A DNA stretch of 64,000 nt from Pseudoalteromonas luteoviolacea (GCF_001750165.1 NZ_CP015411.1:3882501-3946500); one strand, 5' to 3'; shown: positions 1-8,517, numbered from the stretch's first letter. Made by a program: numbers and translations. Notes: a model not told the origin generated them from the letters alone.

Positions 1-1040
1 GGCACAACGCCCTTGCTGTTGATAGCTAAGTGTCTTGATTGGTTTGTACCAGTTATGCCAAAAAGACCGTTTGTACCTATAGAGTCAGGCGGCACAACAC
101 CACTTCCAGAAATTGCATAGTGCCCAGATTGAAAAGTGTCTTGAGCACCAAGCATCACATTAGTTTGTGTCATACTTGGGGGTTTAATACCCACCCCAAT
201 AGGCGCATCTGCCCGCTGTAAAATTGCAGTGGAGGCAATGCCCGCTAAACCAAAACCTTCTGTAAATGCCAAACCCAGCTGCACATCCACATGTATAGAG
301 CCACGCTTAACCGCTTCAATAATACGGCGTACTCGCTTTAACATTTGGGGGGTCAGCATTCCTTGCTGCTGCTCATCCAAATTACTATTGATAAGTGCCC
401 ACACTTGCACAGTGCCTCGGGGCAACTCTTCTAAATTGTCTCCTTGCCACCACTCTTTAATTTCGGTTTTGATATTTAAACTATCGAGCGCTTTTTGCAG
501 CGCGTAAGGCGTGCCCTTCACTTGGTGCACGGCGAATGCGTCATTGATCACTTGGCGTTTTAACGCTTCGCTCCATGCCTCATCCCACTCGTCCACAGAC
601 ACAGACCAAGCTAACCAAGGCAGCAACTCTGTTGGACATAAAAAAGGATCCCACACACTCGCAAGCAGCAAGCGACTGTCGTTCAGCACACATGCAGATT
701 TTACTTGTGCGCGTTTCACAGCATCAGCCTCATCAGGCTGCCAGTTTTCAATACTAAGCTGTGTAGCAAATTCATTGAGCTGCTGTGCATCACAGAATTC
801 AGGATGGTCCACCAGCGTTAACAATTGCTTAGCACTGCATTGTAATAAGATGTCTGGATTCATCAGTACTGCACTGGGTTGCATACCACATAGCTTTGCT
901 AACCAAACTAACTGCGCATCGCTTCGGGTTGAAAGCGCTAATAAAGAAATAAGTAAATTTCGTACGGTTTGATGCGAGGGAAACTGCTGACTGAGTGCCT
1001 TTACCAGCTGACTGGCATTGGTTGGAATCAATTTATCCAT
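1..1040 (-). CDS. Phage tail protein I (gpI-like), fourth cassette, partial at left edge
   Basis: Baseplate wedge-tip protein of the P2 gpI type, expected to join the baseplate to tail fibres. The reverse strand is open from an ATG at 1040 to the window edge, about 346 codons, so the C-terminus is missing. It carries the block shared by all four gpI copies here: a WDP segment, then LPWLAWSVSVDEWDEAW, then a VHQVKGTPYALQKAL segment. The start overlaps the upstream J gene by 8 nt (ATGGATAA), the same coupling as the 14454 copy. The visible C-terminal part holds imperfect 30-residue repeats: GGCACAAC recurs 90 nt apart at 1 and 91. Family assignment rests on motif layout and position behind J. 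Confidence 0.85.
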   Translation of the reverse strand, partial: MDKLIPTNASQLVKALSQQFPSHQTVRNLLISLLALSTRSDAQLVWLAKLCGMQPSAVLMNPDILLQCSAKQLLTLVDHPEFCDAQQLNEFATQLSIENWQPDEADAVKRAQVKSACVLNDSRLLLASVWDPFLCPTELLPWLAWSVSVDEWDEAWSEALKRQVINDAFAVHQVKGTPYALQKALDSLNIKTEIKEWWQGDNLEELPRGTVQVWALINSNLDEQQQGMLTPQMLKRVRRIIEAVKRGSIHVDVQLGLAFTEGFGLAGIASTAILQRADAPIGVGIKPPSMTQTNVMLGAQDTFQSGHYAISGSGVVPPDSIGTNGLFGITGTNQSRHLAINSKGVV

Positions 1041-1932
1041 AGACATTTTCCATTGATACCGAAATTGACTCGCAATAAGGCGCTTCTGTCGTCAGACAAA
1101 CAATGTCTTCAATTGGACTCAACAACGTGACATCCTCAACACCTGATTGGTGCAGCGCAGCATAAATGCCCGCACGGGTGACTTTTTTACCGAGATAATG
1201 CCGTGAATCACAATATGCTCGAACAGCTTGTTCAGCTGCCGACACTAACGTACTACCGGAGGGGCCATGCAAAATAGAAAGTTCAGCATTCACCGTAAAT
1301 GGCTTTATTTGTGCCTTATGTACCGTGACTCGGTCTCCCAATGGGCGCACTTTTGATGCTACTTCATCAATACCCGCCAGCTCATTGCCTTGTGCAGAAA
1401 AATAGCGCTTCACCTTATTAATCAGCCCATCGTTTGGCTGACCGGCATCAAGGTCACTCAATATAGTCAATTCTATATCGCAAGGCTCTGGGCTAAGTAC
1501 TGCCACATCTTTTATCTGCGGATCACATGACATAGAGTGATAAATGTATGACTCGCGGCTGCCTGCCGTATTAAGCCCATCAAATGCCAATTGGATACGT
1601 TGTCTAAAAGCGGCATCAGACTCATCTGGAGACGCTTTGCGTGAAAGGTTATACCTCGCTGCAATGGCATCTAAATCATGCCCTTGTGCTGAAGCCAGCA
1701 TATTCCCCTCCACGGCATCATTGAGTTTTTGCTTTTGCAATACCTGTTGATATGCGAGGGTTTGTAGCAGCAAGGCAACTGGGTCACTTTCTAATGAAAG
1801 CGCAGCTTGATACTGTGGGTTTTGTAATAAAAATTGGGCTTTGAGTTGCTCATACTCTTGTTCATAGTCAAGCGTTGCAATAACGTCTGGAACAGGAACT
1901 TGTGATAAGTCTAATTTAGTAAAGCCACTCAT
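1033..1932 (-). CDS. Baseplate J-like protein, fourth cassette
   Basis: Baseplate wedge protein of the gpJ family, 299 aa, about the length of P2 gpJ. Shared J features are visible: a PVPDVIATLDYEQEY opening, an ESDPVALLLQ segment, a region matching the RELLLRQRIND block of the other copies in weaker form (QQVLQKQKLND), GHDLDAIA, and FRQRIQLAFDGLNTAG. I chose the ATG at 1932, 57 nt inside the longest frame, because AGGAAA precedes it and the other J proteins begin at the same point. A terminator hairpin (1945-1982) and the 192-bp repeat array lie directly upstream, so it probably needs its own promoter or antitermination. It is the most divergent of the four J copies. Confidence 0.85.
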   Translation of the reverse strand: MSGFTKLDLSQVPVPDVIATLDYEQEYEQLKAQFLLQNPQYQAALSLESDPVALLLQTLAYQQVLQKQKLNDAVEGNMLASAQGHDLDAIAARYNLSRKASPDESDAAFRQRIQLAFDGLNTAGSRESYIYHSMSCDPQIKDVAVLSPEPCDIELTILSDLDAGQPNDGLINKVKRYFSAQGNELAGIDEVASKVRPLGDRVTVHKAQIKPFTVNAELSILHGPSGSTLVSAAEQAVRAYCDSRHYLGKKVTRAGIYAALHQSGVEDVTLLSPIEDIVCLTTEAPYCESISVSMENVYG

Positions 1933-1944
1933 AATTTTCCTATT

Positions 1945-1982
1945 TACAATAAAAAACCCGTACTCATTTGAGCACGGGTTTT
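1945..1982 (-). terminator. Intrinsic terminator upstream of fourth J gene
   Basis: Stem AAAACCCGT/ACGGGTTTT extended by CTCA/TGAG with one A-C mismatch. On the minus strand it is followed by a T-rich run (TTTTTTATT). It sits about 20 nt before the J start at 1932. Confidence 0.75.
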
Positions 1983-2010
1983 GATTCATGGGATAACTGT
2001 GTAAAGCTTT

Positions 2011-3025
2011 CTCAAGCTTAGGTATATTTTACTGATTTTAAGCGTTTCAAACAGGTCATTTATGACCGCCTTTAAACCGCTAAACCTGTGCTCAATACAA
2101 AAAACGCCACGTGCTAATTTATCGTAATAAACAAGCGAAATGGCGTTGTAATGGTTGGGCAATTTGTCAGCTCAGTGTCAATCACAAGCTGTTTAAGCTT
2201 TTCTCAAGCTTAGGTATATTTTACTGATTTTAAGCGTTTCAAACAGGTCATTTATGACCGCCTTTAAACCGCTAAACTTGTGCTCAATACAAAAAACGCC
2301 ACGTGCTAATTTATCGTAATAAACAAGCGAAATGGCGTTGTAATGGTTGGGCAATTTGTCAGCTCAGTGTCAATCACAAGCTGTTTAAGCTTTTCTCAAG
2401 CTTAGGTGTATTTTACTGATTTTACGCGTTTCAAACAGGTCATTTATGACCGCCCTAAAACCGCTAAACCTGTGCTCAATACAAAAAACGCCACGCGCTC
2501 ATTTATCGTAATAAACAAGCGAAATGGCGTTGTAATAGTTGGGCAATTTGTCAGCTCAGTGTCAGTCACAAGCTGTTTAAGCTTTTCTCAAGCTTAGGTG
2601 TATTTTACTGATTTTAAGGCTTTAAAACAGGTCATTTATGACCGCCTTAAAACAGCTAAATCTGTGCTCAATACAAAAAACGCCACGCGCTAATTTATCG
2701 TAATAAACAAGCGAAATGGCGTTGTAATAGTTGGGCAATTTGTCAGCTCAGTGTCAGTCACAAGCTGTTTAAGCTTTTCTCAAGCTTAGGTGTATTTTAC
2801 TGATTTTAAGGCTTTAAAACAGGTCATTTATGACCGCCTTAAAACCGCTAAACCTGTGCTCAATACAAAAAACGCCACGCGCTAATTTATCGTAATAAAC
2901 AAGTGAAATGGCGCTTTAATAGTTGGGCAATTTGTCAGCTCAGTGTCAGTCACAAGCTGTTTAAGCTTTTCTCAAGCTTAGGGGTATTTTACTGATTTTA
3001 AGCATCTCGAACAGGTCATTCCTGC
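2011..3025. repeat. Non-coding tandem array, 192-bp units (five full, one partial)
   Basis: The landmark CTCAAGCTTAGG recurs at 2011, 2203, 2395, 2587, 2779 and 2971, exactly 192 bp apart each time. Units 1 and 2 differ by about one base; units 3-5 carry scattered substitutions without any indel. The sixth copy decays after about 55 bp. Each unit holds AAGCTT-N5-AAGCTT, the palindrome GGTCATTTATGACC, and a long imperfect hairpin with nested arms AACGCCA/TGGCGTT, GCT/AGC and TTAT/ATAA. The period is a multiple of three, but every frame meets a stop in each unit, so it is not a repeat protein. It fills the gap between the third and fourth J-I cassettes and is bounded by terminators on both sides. 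Function is unknown. Confidence 0.95.
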
Positions 3026-3065
3026 CCTATATGCAATAATTTAAAAGAAGCCTAAAACTCAATAA

Positions 3066-3098
3066 AAGAAAACCCGCTCGACACGACTAAGCGGGTTT
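3066..3098 (-). terminator. Intrinsic terminator after third cassette
   Basis: Stem AAACCCGCT/AGCGGGTTT with an 11-nt loop. Its minus-strand 3' side continues into TTTCTTTTATT. It follows the chaperone-like gene ending at 3187 and precedes the repeat array. Confidence 0.7.
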
Positions 3099-3186
3099 AG
3101 GTTGTGGAATTAAAAGTCTGTTGCTTTCTCAAGCACAGATGATACTAACCCGTTTAATGGGAATAAAACGGGTCATTACACCAAAT

Positions 3187-3624
3187 TTATAATGAATTAT
3201 TTACATCAAATGTAAATTCTTCCAATTCTTTGGATGTTGAAATATCCGCAAGAGTAAGCTCTGCCTTGTCACTGGCCAAACGGATCTGCTCTCGTTGTTC
3301 CAACAACTCTGCCAAATGTGCCTTACCCAAACCTATCTCAGCCTGATCTCCTGCAAGCTCAGCCATCAATAGATGTTCTTGTGCTTTTTGCACTCGCCAC
3401 TGCTCATCATTCAGCTTATTAAACACCGCCTCTTTTATCGCAGCAAGCTGATTGGCCTTTTCAGCTTTTAACCGTTCTTCAGCCACTACGATTTGCTGAG
3501 CCTCATATGTTTGCTTGTAATCTTCAATCGAGGTGCTATTCCAAGCTACACCAGTCTGAGGGTGAACCAACCAGTAGTTTCCATCAATTTTCATGCCTTT
3601 ATCGGCAAAATATTCACAACTCAT
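3187..3624 (-). CDS. Putative tail-fibre assembly (chaperone-like) protein
   Basis: 145 aa, charged, with a long predicted helical or coiled-coil middle (about residues 35-125, rich in A, E, K, Q and L). The N-terminus has an aromatic WLVHPQTGVAW segment of the kind seen in tail-fibre assembly proteins. The gene lies 9 nt behind the 488-aa fibre gene with a good AAGGAG site, the standard position for a fibre-specific chaperone. It lacks the GTTSD motif of the three small proteins in the other cassettes, so it belongs to a different small family. The role is inferred from position and composition. Confidence 0.55.
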   Translation of the reverse strand: MSCEYFADKGMKIDGNYWLVHPQTGVAWNSTSIEDYKQTYEAQQIVVAEERLKAEKANQLAAIKEAVFNKLNDEQWRVQKAQEHLLMAELAGDQAEIGLGKAHLAELLEQREQIRLASDKAELTLADISTSKELEEFTFDVNNSL

Positions 3625-3633
3625 GTTTTCTCC

Positions 3634-5100
3634 TTAAAATGCGCGACAAGTACGGCCAAGACCATAATTATTATAGGTGTAATGCTCATTCAAAATGCCT
3701 GCTCCAGAATATGGATTAATACAACTAATTACTCCGCCCATAAGACCATTATCATATGCTGCGTGGTAAGGTCTTGAATGATAAGAGTATGCCCCCAATA
3801 TTTCGCCTGACATCGTCTCAAGTATCACTTTAGTTTCAGCATCTGGTGAATTGTGAGCATTGTAATGACCCGTGCTACAACTGAAGAAGTAGTTAAGCGG
3901 CTCTAAACGTCTTTCATGCGTGAAACGGTAATGGGCACTAAACTTATTTTCACCCATTTTGGTCACGCCATTGTAGTGACCAAAATAGCCATAATAACTC
4001 ACACCATAGCTACTCATCGGTGTTTCTGAATGATTGTAATAATGTCTTCCATTAGCGTGCTGTAAGCTATGGTACAAAAATTTCACAACCGTGAAGTCAC
4101 CGGCATCCACATAGGCTTGTAACTCTTCGTTGTTCGCAATAGCTGTCGTTGTAACAACGTTACCATCACGGTACTTTTCAACCAATACAGATGTGCCTTC
4201 GTCAACCATAACAAGACAATGTTTATTGTTATCATACAAAACACCTACTTGATGATGAGCATGAGTCGTTGCTGTACTAATACCAAATTGATCGATTGCA
4301 TCTAAATTTTGTTTTGGTTTAGTAATGGAGGTAAAGCCTGATGATTTACAGAATATGCCGCCGTAGTTTGCAATAGCAGTTGTCTGAGAGTCCTGTGTGC
4401 TATACACAATTTCATACTGAATATCTGCCGCATTGCTTTTGCTCGCAAGCGGTAAATACGCACTGGTGCCGTAGTAGTAAATTTTACTCGCTGGGTTTTG
4501 CTCAAATGCATTCGTATGAACAAAGCTGGTATGCGTCGTCGTTTTTTCAGCAGCATTTGAATTGAGCTTTAAATACTCTAATCGACACTGCTCCGTAGTC
4601 CCATTGTGGCTAAAGCTCGGTCTAATTGCATAAGTATCTCCACTATTGTCGTAAACAGCAAATATACCTGTCGCCCTACGGTTATTTGAAGATGTACTAG
4701 GAGAATCTATTGGCGTCATCCCAAATAAAGGTCTTATATGCAAGGCGTTACTAGAAGCCTGCAAAGACTCTACTCGATTTAAATTCGGCGCCATTGAATC
4801 TAATAAATCTAATTTACTAGACTTTGTATCGAGTGTTGCGCTTGTTTGCGTCAGAGATTCTGTCGCGCTTTGTAATGCAGCACCACTCGATTGAGATACT
4901 TGCTGTAGTGTCGACGTGGCATCATTAATATGTGACTCAGCAACTGCTACAACCGCTTGCTCAAGCTTTGCATTGTCGGTGAGTTTAGTAATTGCATTAC
5001 TTACTAATGCTTGTTCTTCGGCTGTAAGCGGCTGATTGCCTTCCATATCGGCAACTAGCTTATCTACCATGACTTGCACGGCATTTTGAATACTCGCCAT
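3634..5100 (-). CDS. Tail fibre protein, 488 aa, third cassette
   Basis: Largest fibre candidate. Residues 1 to about 115 are Ala/Ser/Thr/Gln-rich and helical, typical of a trimeric coiled-coil shaft or anchor. The remaining 370 residues are rich in Tyr, His, Asn and Gly (for example GHYNGVTKMG and YHSRPYHAAYDNG), typical of a receptor-binding beta-structured tip. The C-terminus ends GLGRTCRAF. It has no enzyme motif I recognise. It sits between a 74-aa tail gene and a chaperone-like gene. Identification as a fibre is by architecture and context. Confidence 0.65.
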   Translation of the reverse strand: MASIQNAVQVMVDKLVADMEGNQPLTAEEQALVSNAITKLTDNAKLEQAVVAVAESHINDATSTLQQVSQSSGAALQSATESLTQTSATLDTKSSKLDLLDSMAPNLNRVESLQASSNALHIRPLFGMTPIDSPSTSSNNRRATGIFAVYDNSGDTYAIRPSFSHNGTTEQCRLEYLKLNSNAAEKTTTHTSFVHTNAFEQNPASKIYYYGTSAYLPLASKSNAADIQYEIVYSTQDSQTTAIANYGGIFCKSSGFTSITKPKQNLDAIDQFGISTATTHAHHQVGVLYDNNKHCLVMVDEGTSVLVEKYRDGNVVTTTAIANNEELQAYVDAGDFTVVKFLYHSLQHANGRHYYNHSETPMSSYGVSYYGYFGHYNGVTKMGENKFSAHYRFTHERRLEPLNYFFSCSTGHYNAHNSPDAETKVILETMSGEILGAYSYHSRPYHAAYDNGLMGGVISCINPYSGAGILNEHYTYNNYGLGRTCRAF

Positions 5101-5109
5101 AATATCCTC

Positions 5110-5334
5110 TTATAAAGTTAATAGTGGTTCGCCGAGTAGCTGATTAAGCTTGACTCGTCTGAGTTTCTCGTTCAGCAGCGTATCTTGCTGCTGGTCAAGA
5201 TTGGTTTGCATATAGAGCAACTGGTCAATGTCGATAATGGCTTGCCGAATGCGCTCTACATCTTGCTGTAATAAATTGTCGGAGTGTGGGAGAGGTAATG
5301 CGTAAGAGAGGGTTTTATCGTCTATCATACCCAC
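5110..5334 (-). CDS. Small phage tail protein of unknown function
   Basis: 74 aa, helical, Leu/Gln/Asp-rich. It is tightly packed between the 396-aa gene (2-nt gap) and the 488-aa fibre gene (9-nt gap), so it is probably translated as part of the tail operon. I recognise no motif. A linker or fibre-registration role is possible but unsupported. Confidence 0.6.
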   Translation of the reverse strand: MGMIDDKTLSYALPLPHSDNLLQQDVERIRQAIIDIDQLLYMQTNLDQQQDTLLNEKLRRVKLNQLLGEPLLTL

Positions 5335-5336
5335 TC

Positions 5337-6527
5337 CTAAATTGAGAAGGTTCTAAGGGAGCGTACACGAGGCCTATCTATGTGTGTGCCAGACAGCACC
5401 AACTTCACGCGAGCTTGCGATTCACTCAAGTTAGAGAACTCATAATTACACAATAACCAGCCATCGCCCTGTGGCTGAGCCGTTTTCTGCGGTATGTTTA
5501 TCCATTGACCTTGTTGCTGGATAAACACATCTACTTTCGCCGTACCTGGAAGCTGCCCTTCAAAACTGACTTTTAAACTGCCAGCGATTTGGCATGGGAT
5601 AGCACGTGTTACATAGTCAGCTTCGTTGCTCACTGTACCCAGCGCGGTTTGTACACTGTCAAATAACACCGGCGTTTGCGTCTCGGTCCCGGTTAATCTC
5701 GCGCTCACCTGCAAAGGCTCTTTTACTTTGTTGGCTAAACGCAGCGCCTGCCACTCTTGGAGATTAAATTGACCTAATTGTGCACCACTGAACTCAAAAT
5801 GAAGCTGGGTTTCACTGCTCGGGCGCTCAATCACGGCCATCGCCAAAAGATCACTGTGCTCATCCAAATCGACTTGACCAAGTGGGACCGTTTGCGTGGT
5901 TTGTGTAAAGCGTGCTGCTTTTAACCGAAAAGTTAAATCTCGGTTTTGATGAGGTGTCCATGTAGAGGCGTTGCTTGAAGAGAGCAATACGCCAACTTGA
6001 TAAGGTTGCGTGGTTACCCACCCACTTTCACTATCAAACTTACCCAGCTCAGCGATGGCAACTTCATGATCTGGGTCATCAGTTAAAACCACAATGGCAT
6101 ACTCTTGTCCCGCATTAAGCGAAACTGGATCAAACTCAAATAAAGTTGGCTCGCCATTCACTTTAAACATAGGTCGTTCAAGTGATGCCTCCGCTAGAAC
6201 AGTCTGATTGGGAATACCCACTTCAGTTTCTCTGATCTGAACACGAACGGGTTTATCCCCACCTATTTTTTTAAACCACAGCTCAACACCAGCAATAAAG
6301 CGTCTTTGTGGCAAAGTAAATGTTTGTGCTAAAGGGTCAAAACGTAACGTTGTAATTGTGGTAATACGACGTGCTGTTTCGCTCACTATGGTGCCACTAC
6401 CCGTGTATGTTGCCTCACCGAATGAGCCTTTTTCTCCTTCAAACCTCACTGTTTTACTGCCAACAGGAATGTTTGCGGGAATATAAAAACGGCCGCTTAA
6501 GCGGCCGTTTGGATCTGCGTTAATCAT
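5337..6527 (-). CDS. Phage structural (tail/fibre) protein, 396 aa
   Basis: Beta-rich structural protein. It opens NADPNGRLSGRFYIPANIP, looking like the middle of a domain rather than a natural N-terminus, and contains FDPLAQTFTLP, a motif I associate with virion proteins of DUF4815-bearing tail modules. Its ATG overlaps the stop of the 662-aa gene by one base (TAATG), so translation is probably coupled. The two may be halves of an ancestral single protein. Codons 7-14 form a perfect 24-bp palindrome followed by a T-run, a terminator-like structure inside the gene. Middle and C-terminal parts resemble jelly-roll attachment domains, by inference only. Confidence 0.6.
   Translation of the reverse strand: MINADPNGRLSGRFYIPANIPVGSKTVRFEGEKGSFGEATYTGSGTIVSETARRITTITTLRFDPLAQTFTLPQRRFIAGVELWFKKIGGDKPVRVQIRETEVGIPNQTVLAEASLERPMFKVNGEPTLFEFDPVSLNAGQEYAIVVLTDDPDHEVAIAELGKFDSESGWVTTQPYQVGVLLSSSNASTWTPHQNRDLTFRLKAARFTQTTQTVPLGQVDLDEHSDLLAMAVIERPSSETQLHFEFSGAQLGQFNLQEWQALRLANKVKEPLQVSARLTGTETQTPVLFDSVQTALGTVSNEADYVTRAIPCQIAGSLKVSFEGQLPGTAKVDVFIQQQGQWINIPQKTAQPQGDGWLLCNYEFSNLSESQARVKLVLSGTHIDRPRVRSLRTFSI
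6487..6510 (-). terminator. Terminator-like perfect palindrome inside a coding region
   Basis: 24-bp perfect palindrome with arms AAACGGCCGCTT and AAGCGGCCGTTT, GC-rich, continuing on the minus strand into TTTTTATATT. It begins about 17 nt downstream of the start codon at 6527. It has intrinsic-terminator form but lies inside the reading frame, so a translating ribosome should melt it. Possible attenuator. Confidence 0.45.
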
Positions 6528-8515
6528 TATGTCTCCTCAGGTGTAACCACAATGCCATCAAAAATTACCCGCTTAAGTACTTCACCCTCTCCAAACCCAG
6601 ACAAGGAGAAGTTCACCCAACGTCGGCGCAACAGCTCAGCACTTCGCGTTGTGCGACCAATCACCTGTGTTTGCGTTGATTGTGTGGTACGAGTGCGCCA
6701 TCCTCCGCCTCGAGTAAACCGTTGCGTGATTGGGCTCGTCCAACTGCGCTGCGTTTGTGTCCAGTGGTCAAGGCTAGGTGTTAAAGTAATCGTGGCTGGG
6801 ATAGGCTCAACTGCTTGATAAGGGTTTATTTTCATACTGCCCGTTTGCTTAGGCTGCTCGAGCACATTTTCTAACTCATACGGTAAGGTCAGTAACCCTC
6901 CATTTGGTACTGGCAACTCTGCAATATCAGCACTAAGTGGCAGTACTAACTCGCCATCAACAATTGCGGCTGTTTGTGTAATGCCGGCATCACGCATATC
7001 GTCATCAATGAATGGGTCCACGAAAACACCGTATTTACTGGCAGGATCTTGGCTATTGGCATCATTGCGAAGACGCTCAATTGCCAACAATTGGTAAAGA
7101 TCGCCAATTTGATTTTGCATTTGCTCAAGCTGTGACATAGAGACCGCACGCACTGCTAGGTTTTCAATTTCGGGCGCCTGATCACTTAGCCAAGATTGCG
7201 TGACTTGCGCTAAAGCCAAATGGTGCGCTGGTGCTTTCGGTGCTGTAGGGAACTGATGTGCTGCCTGACCTTTGATCCGTTTTATTTGGCCAAAGCGATC
7301 AAGCACAATCAAATCAATACGTGGGCGGTGCCACTGATAGTCAATCGTTACTAAAGTATTATCGACAATCACACCACCATCAGCCAGCTGCCGATCAAGA
7401 TTAAAACCATATTCATCAAAATCGAGCATAAGCTGCTTTCTATAGCGGTAGGTTACCTCATATTGGCTGCCACCTGCGGGCTCTTCACCACTGAGTTGCC
7501 AACTGATGTGGTTTCGCAAAAAGATGAAATCCGTTCCTTGGATATAAGTCGTACTATCTTGAGAATTGGGGTCGCCTTGAGTAATACTTAAGATCTCTAG
7601 TACAGAATCATCCTGTAATAAATCTTCTCCACCAGCTAACTGGCCACGGGTAAGTTGAGCCGTTTTTTCAACAGTAACATTGACTTCTTCTACTTGTTTA
7701 ACTGGGAAAAAGTCAGTATCAATGCGCATGATACCTTGGCTATCCGATTGAAAAGTTTTAGGCTCTTCTTTGACCTCTCCTACATCAGGATCATAATCAA
7801 ATTCAGCCGTTCTCGACGTTGCAAATGCGACTTCATACCCTTCTATATGTGCTTTACCTTCTTCCAAGCTAAAACTTTGAATCGTCTGATCTGCGCCTCG
7901 ATAACTTAAAGACATCCCTTCGACCACATAGCTGCCCCCATTTGACTCTCTGTCATAACGCGCAAGAGCTTGTGTGACTGCATCAAGCTGCGGTGGAGGT
8001 TGCTTAATAATTAAGGTGCCCTGCTCTATTTTATGCACCGGATAGAATGCATCATCAGGACCAATGGCATCACTGAGCAGTCCCCATTGACAAACTTGCT
8101 GCAAGCGCGCAGCGCCTGGCTCGTCAAAGTTAATTGCATCAACTGCAGGATCTCTGAGGCTCGGATCTTGCTCTTCGGTCACCACATTGTGCGTGAGCCA
8201 TACACCAATATCGACACTCCCCGTCATCTCGATGGGAACCACACTACTAGGCACTGGTCTCACTTGGCCAGCTATATACACTTCTCCTTCAGTTACCAAA
8301 GCAGTAGCCAGCTTAGCATCAATGATCACTTCACCACCTTTGACCAAATCACCATCTTTTAAGAGCACATCTGCAACTCCTTTTATTTGGTGATTGACCT
8401 GTGACTGTAGATCATTGAGCTCTCTGCTTTGCAGCCCCTTACCCGCTCTGAACAGTAAACGCTCATAGCCTGAGTCCGCATGAAATTTTTCATAATAATC
8501 GTCAAGCATAAACAC
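6527..8515 (-). CDS. DUF4815-like phage tail structural protein, 662 aa
   Basis: Long structural protein that opens DYYEKFHADSGYERLLFRAGKGLQSRELNDLQS, with the RELN(D/E)LQ-type start I associate with DUF4815 tail proteins. It continues through beta-rich repeats and a Tyr-Arg segment (YEVTYRYRKQL) to an Arg/Thr-rich C-terminal stretch and FDGIVV. It is likely part of the baseplate periphery or a fibre-attachment complex. Only 2 nt separate it from the upstream 159-aa gene, and it overlaps the downstream 396-aa gene. Only the third cassette has this module. The family name is from memory of the N-terminal pattern. Confidence 0.65.
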   Translation of the reverse strand: MFMLDDYYEKFHADSGYERLLFRAGKGLQSRELNDLQSQVNHQIKGVADVLLKDGDLVKGGEVIIDAKLATALVTEGEVYIAGQVRPVPSSVVPIEMTGSVDIGVWLTHNVVTEEQDPSLRDPAVDAINFDEPGAARLQQVCQWGLLSDAIGPDDAFYPVHKIEQGTLIIKQPPPQLDAVTQALARYDRESNGGSYVVEGMSLSYRGADQTIQSFSLEEGKAHIEGYEVAFATSRTAEFDYDPDVGEVKEEPKTFQSDSQGIMRIDTDFFPVKQVEEVNVTVEKTAQLTRGQLAGGEDLLQDDSVLEILSITQGDPNSQDSTTYIQGTDFIFLRNHISWQLSGEEPAGGSQYEVTYRYRKQLMLDFDEYGFNLDRQLADGGVIVDNTLVTIDYQWHRPRIDLIVLDRFGQIKRIKGQAAHQFPTAPKAPAHHLALAQVTQSWLSDQAPEIENLAVRAVSMSQLEQMQNQIGDLYQLLAIERLRNDANSQDPASKYGVFVDPFIDDDMRDAGITQTAAIVDGELVLPLSADIAELPVPNGGLLTLPYELENVLEQPKQTGSMKINPYQAVEPIPATITLTPSLDHWTQTQRSWTSPITQRFTRGGGWRTRTTQSTQTQVIGRTTRSAELLRRRWVNFSLSGFGEGEVLKRVIFDGIVVTPEET

Positions 8516-8517
8516 CT

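Noticed and set aside
511..972. Plus-strand 153-codon frame at the left end
   Set aside because: It lies opposite the gpI reading frame, has no family features and no ribosome-binding site; it is a shadow of the minus-strand gene.
2011..3025. 192-bp units as integron attC sites
   Set aside because: GTTGGGC matches the GTTRRRY core, but no matching RYYYAAC partner lies at the other hairpin end, and there are no cassette genes between the units or an integrase in view.
2011..3025. 192-bp period (64 codons) as a tandem-repeat protein
   Set aside because: Every frame on both strands meets a stop in each unit; the only frame over 60 codons covers a single unit and has no ribosome-binding site.
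2011..3025. CRISPR array
   Set aside because: The units are contiguous near-identical repeats with no unique spacers, and no cas genes are present.
3128..3177. A seventh, highly diverged 192-bp unit
   Set aside because: It shares CTCAAGC and GGTCATT at similar spacing, but the rest does not align better than expected by chance.
3634..5100. Diversity-generating retroelement target in the 488-aa fibre
   Set aside because: The C-terminus ends in an Arg/Cys-rich motif, but no reverse transcriptase, template repeat or variable-repeat pair is visible in the window.
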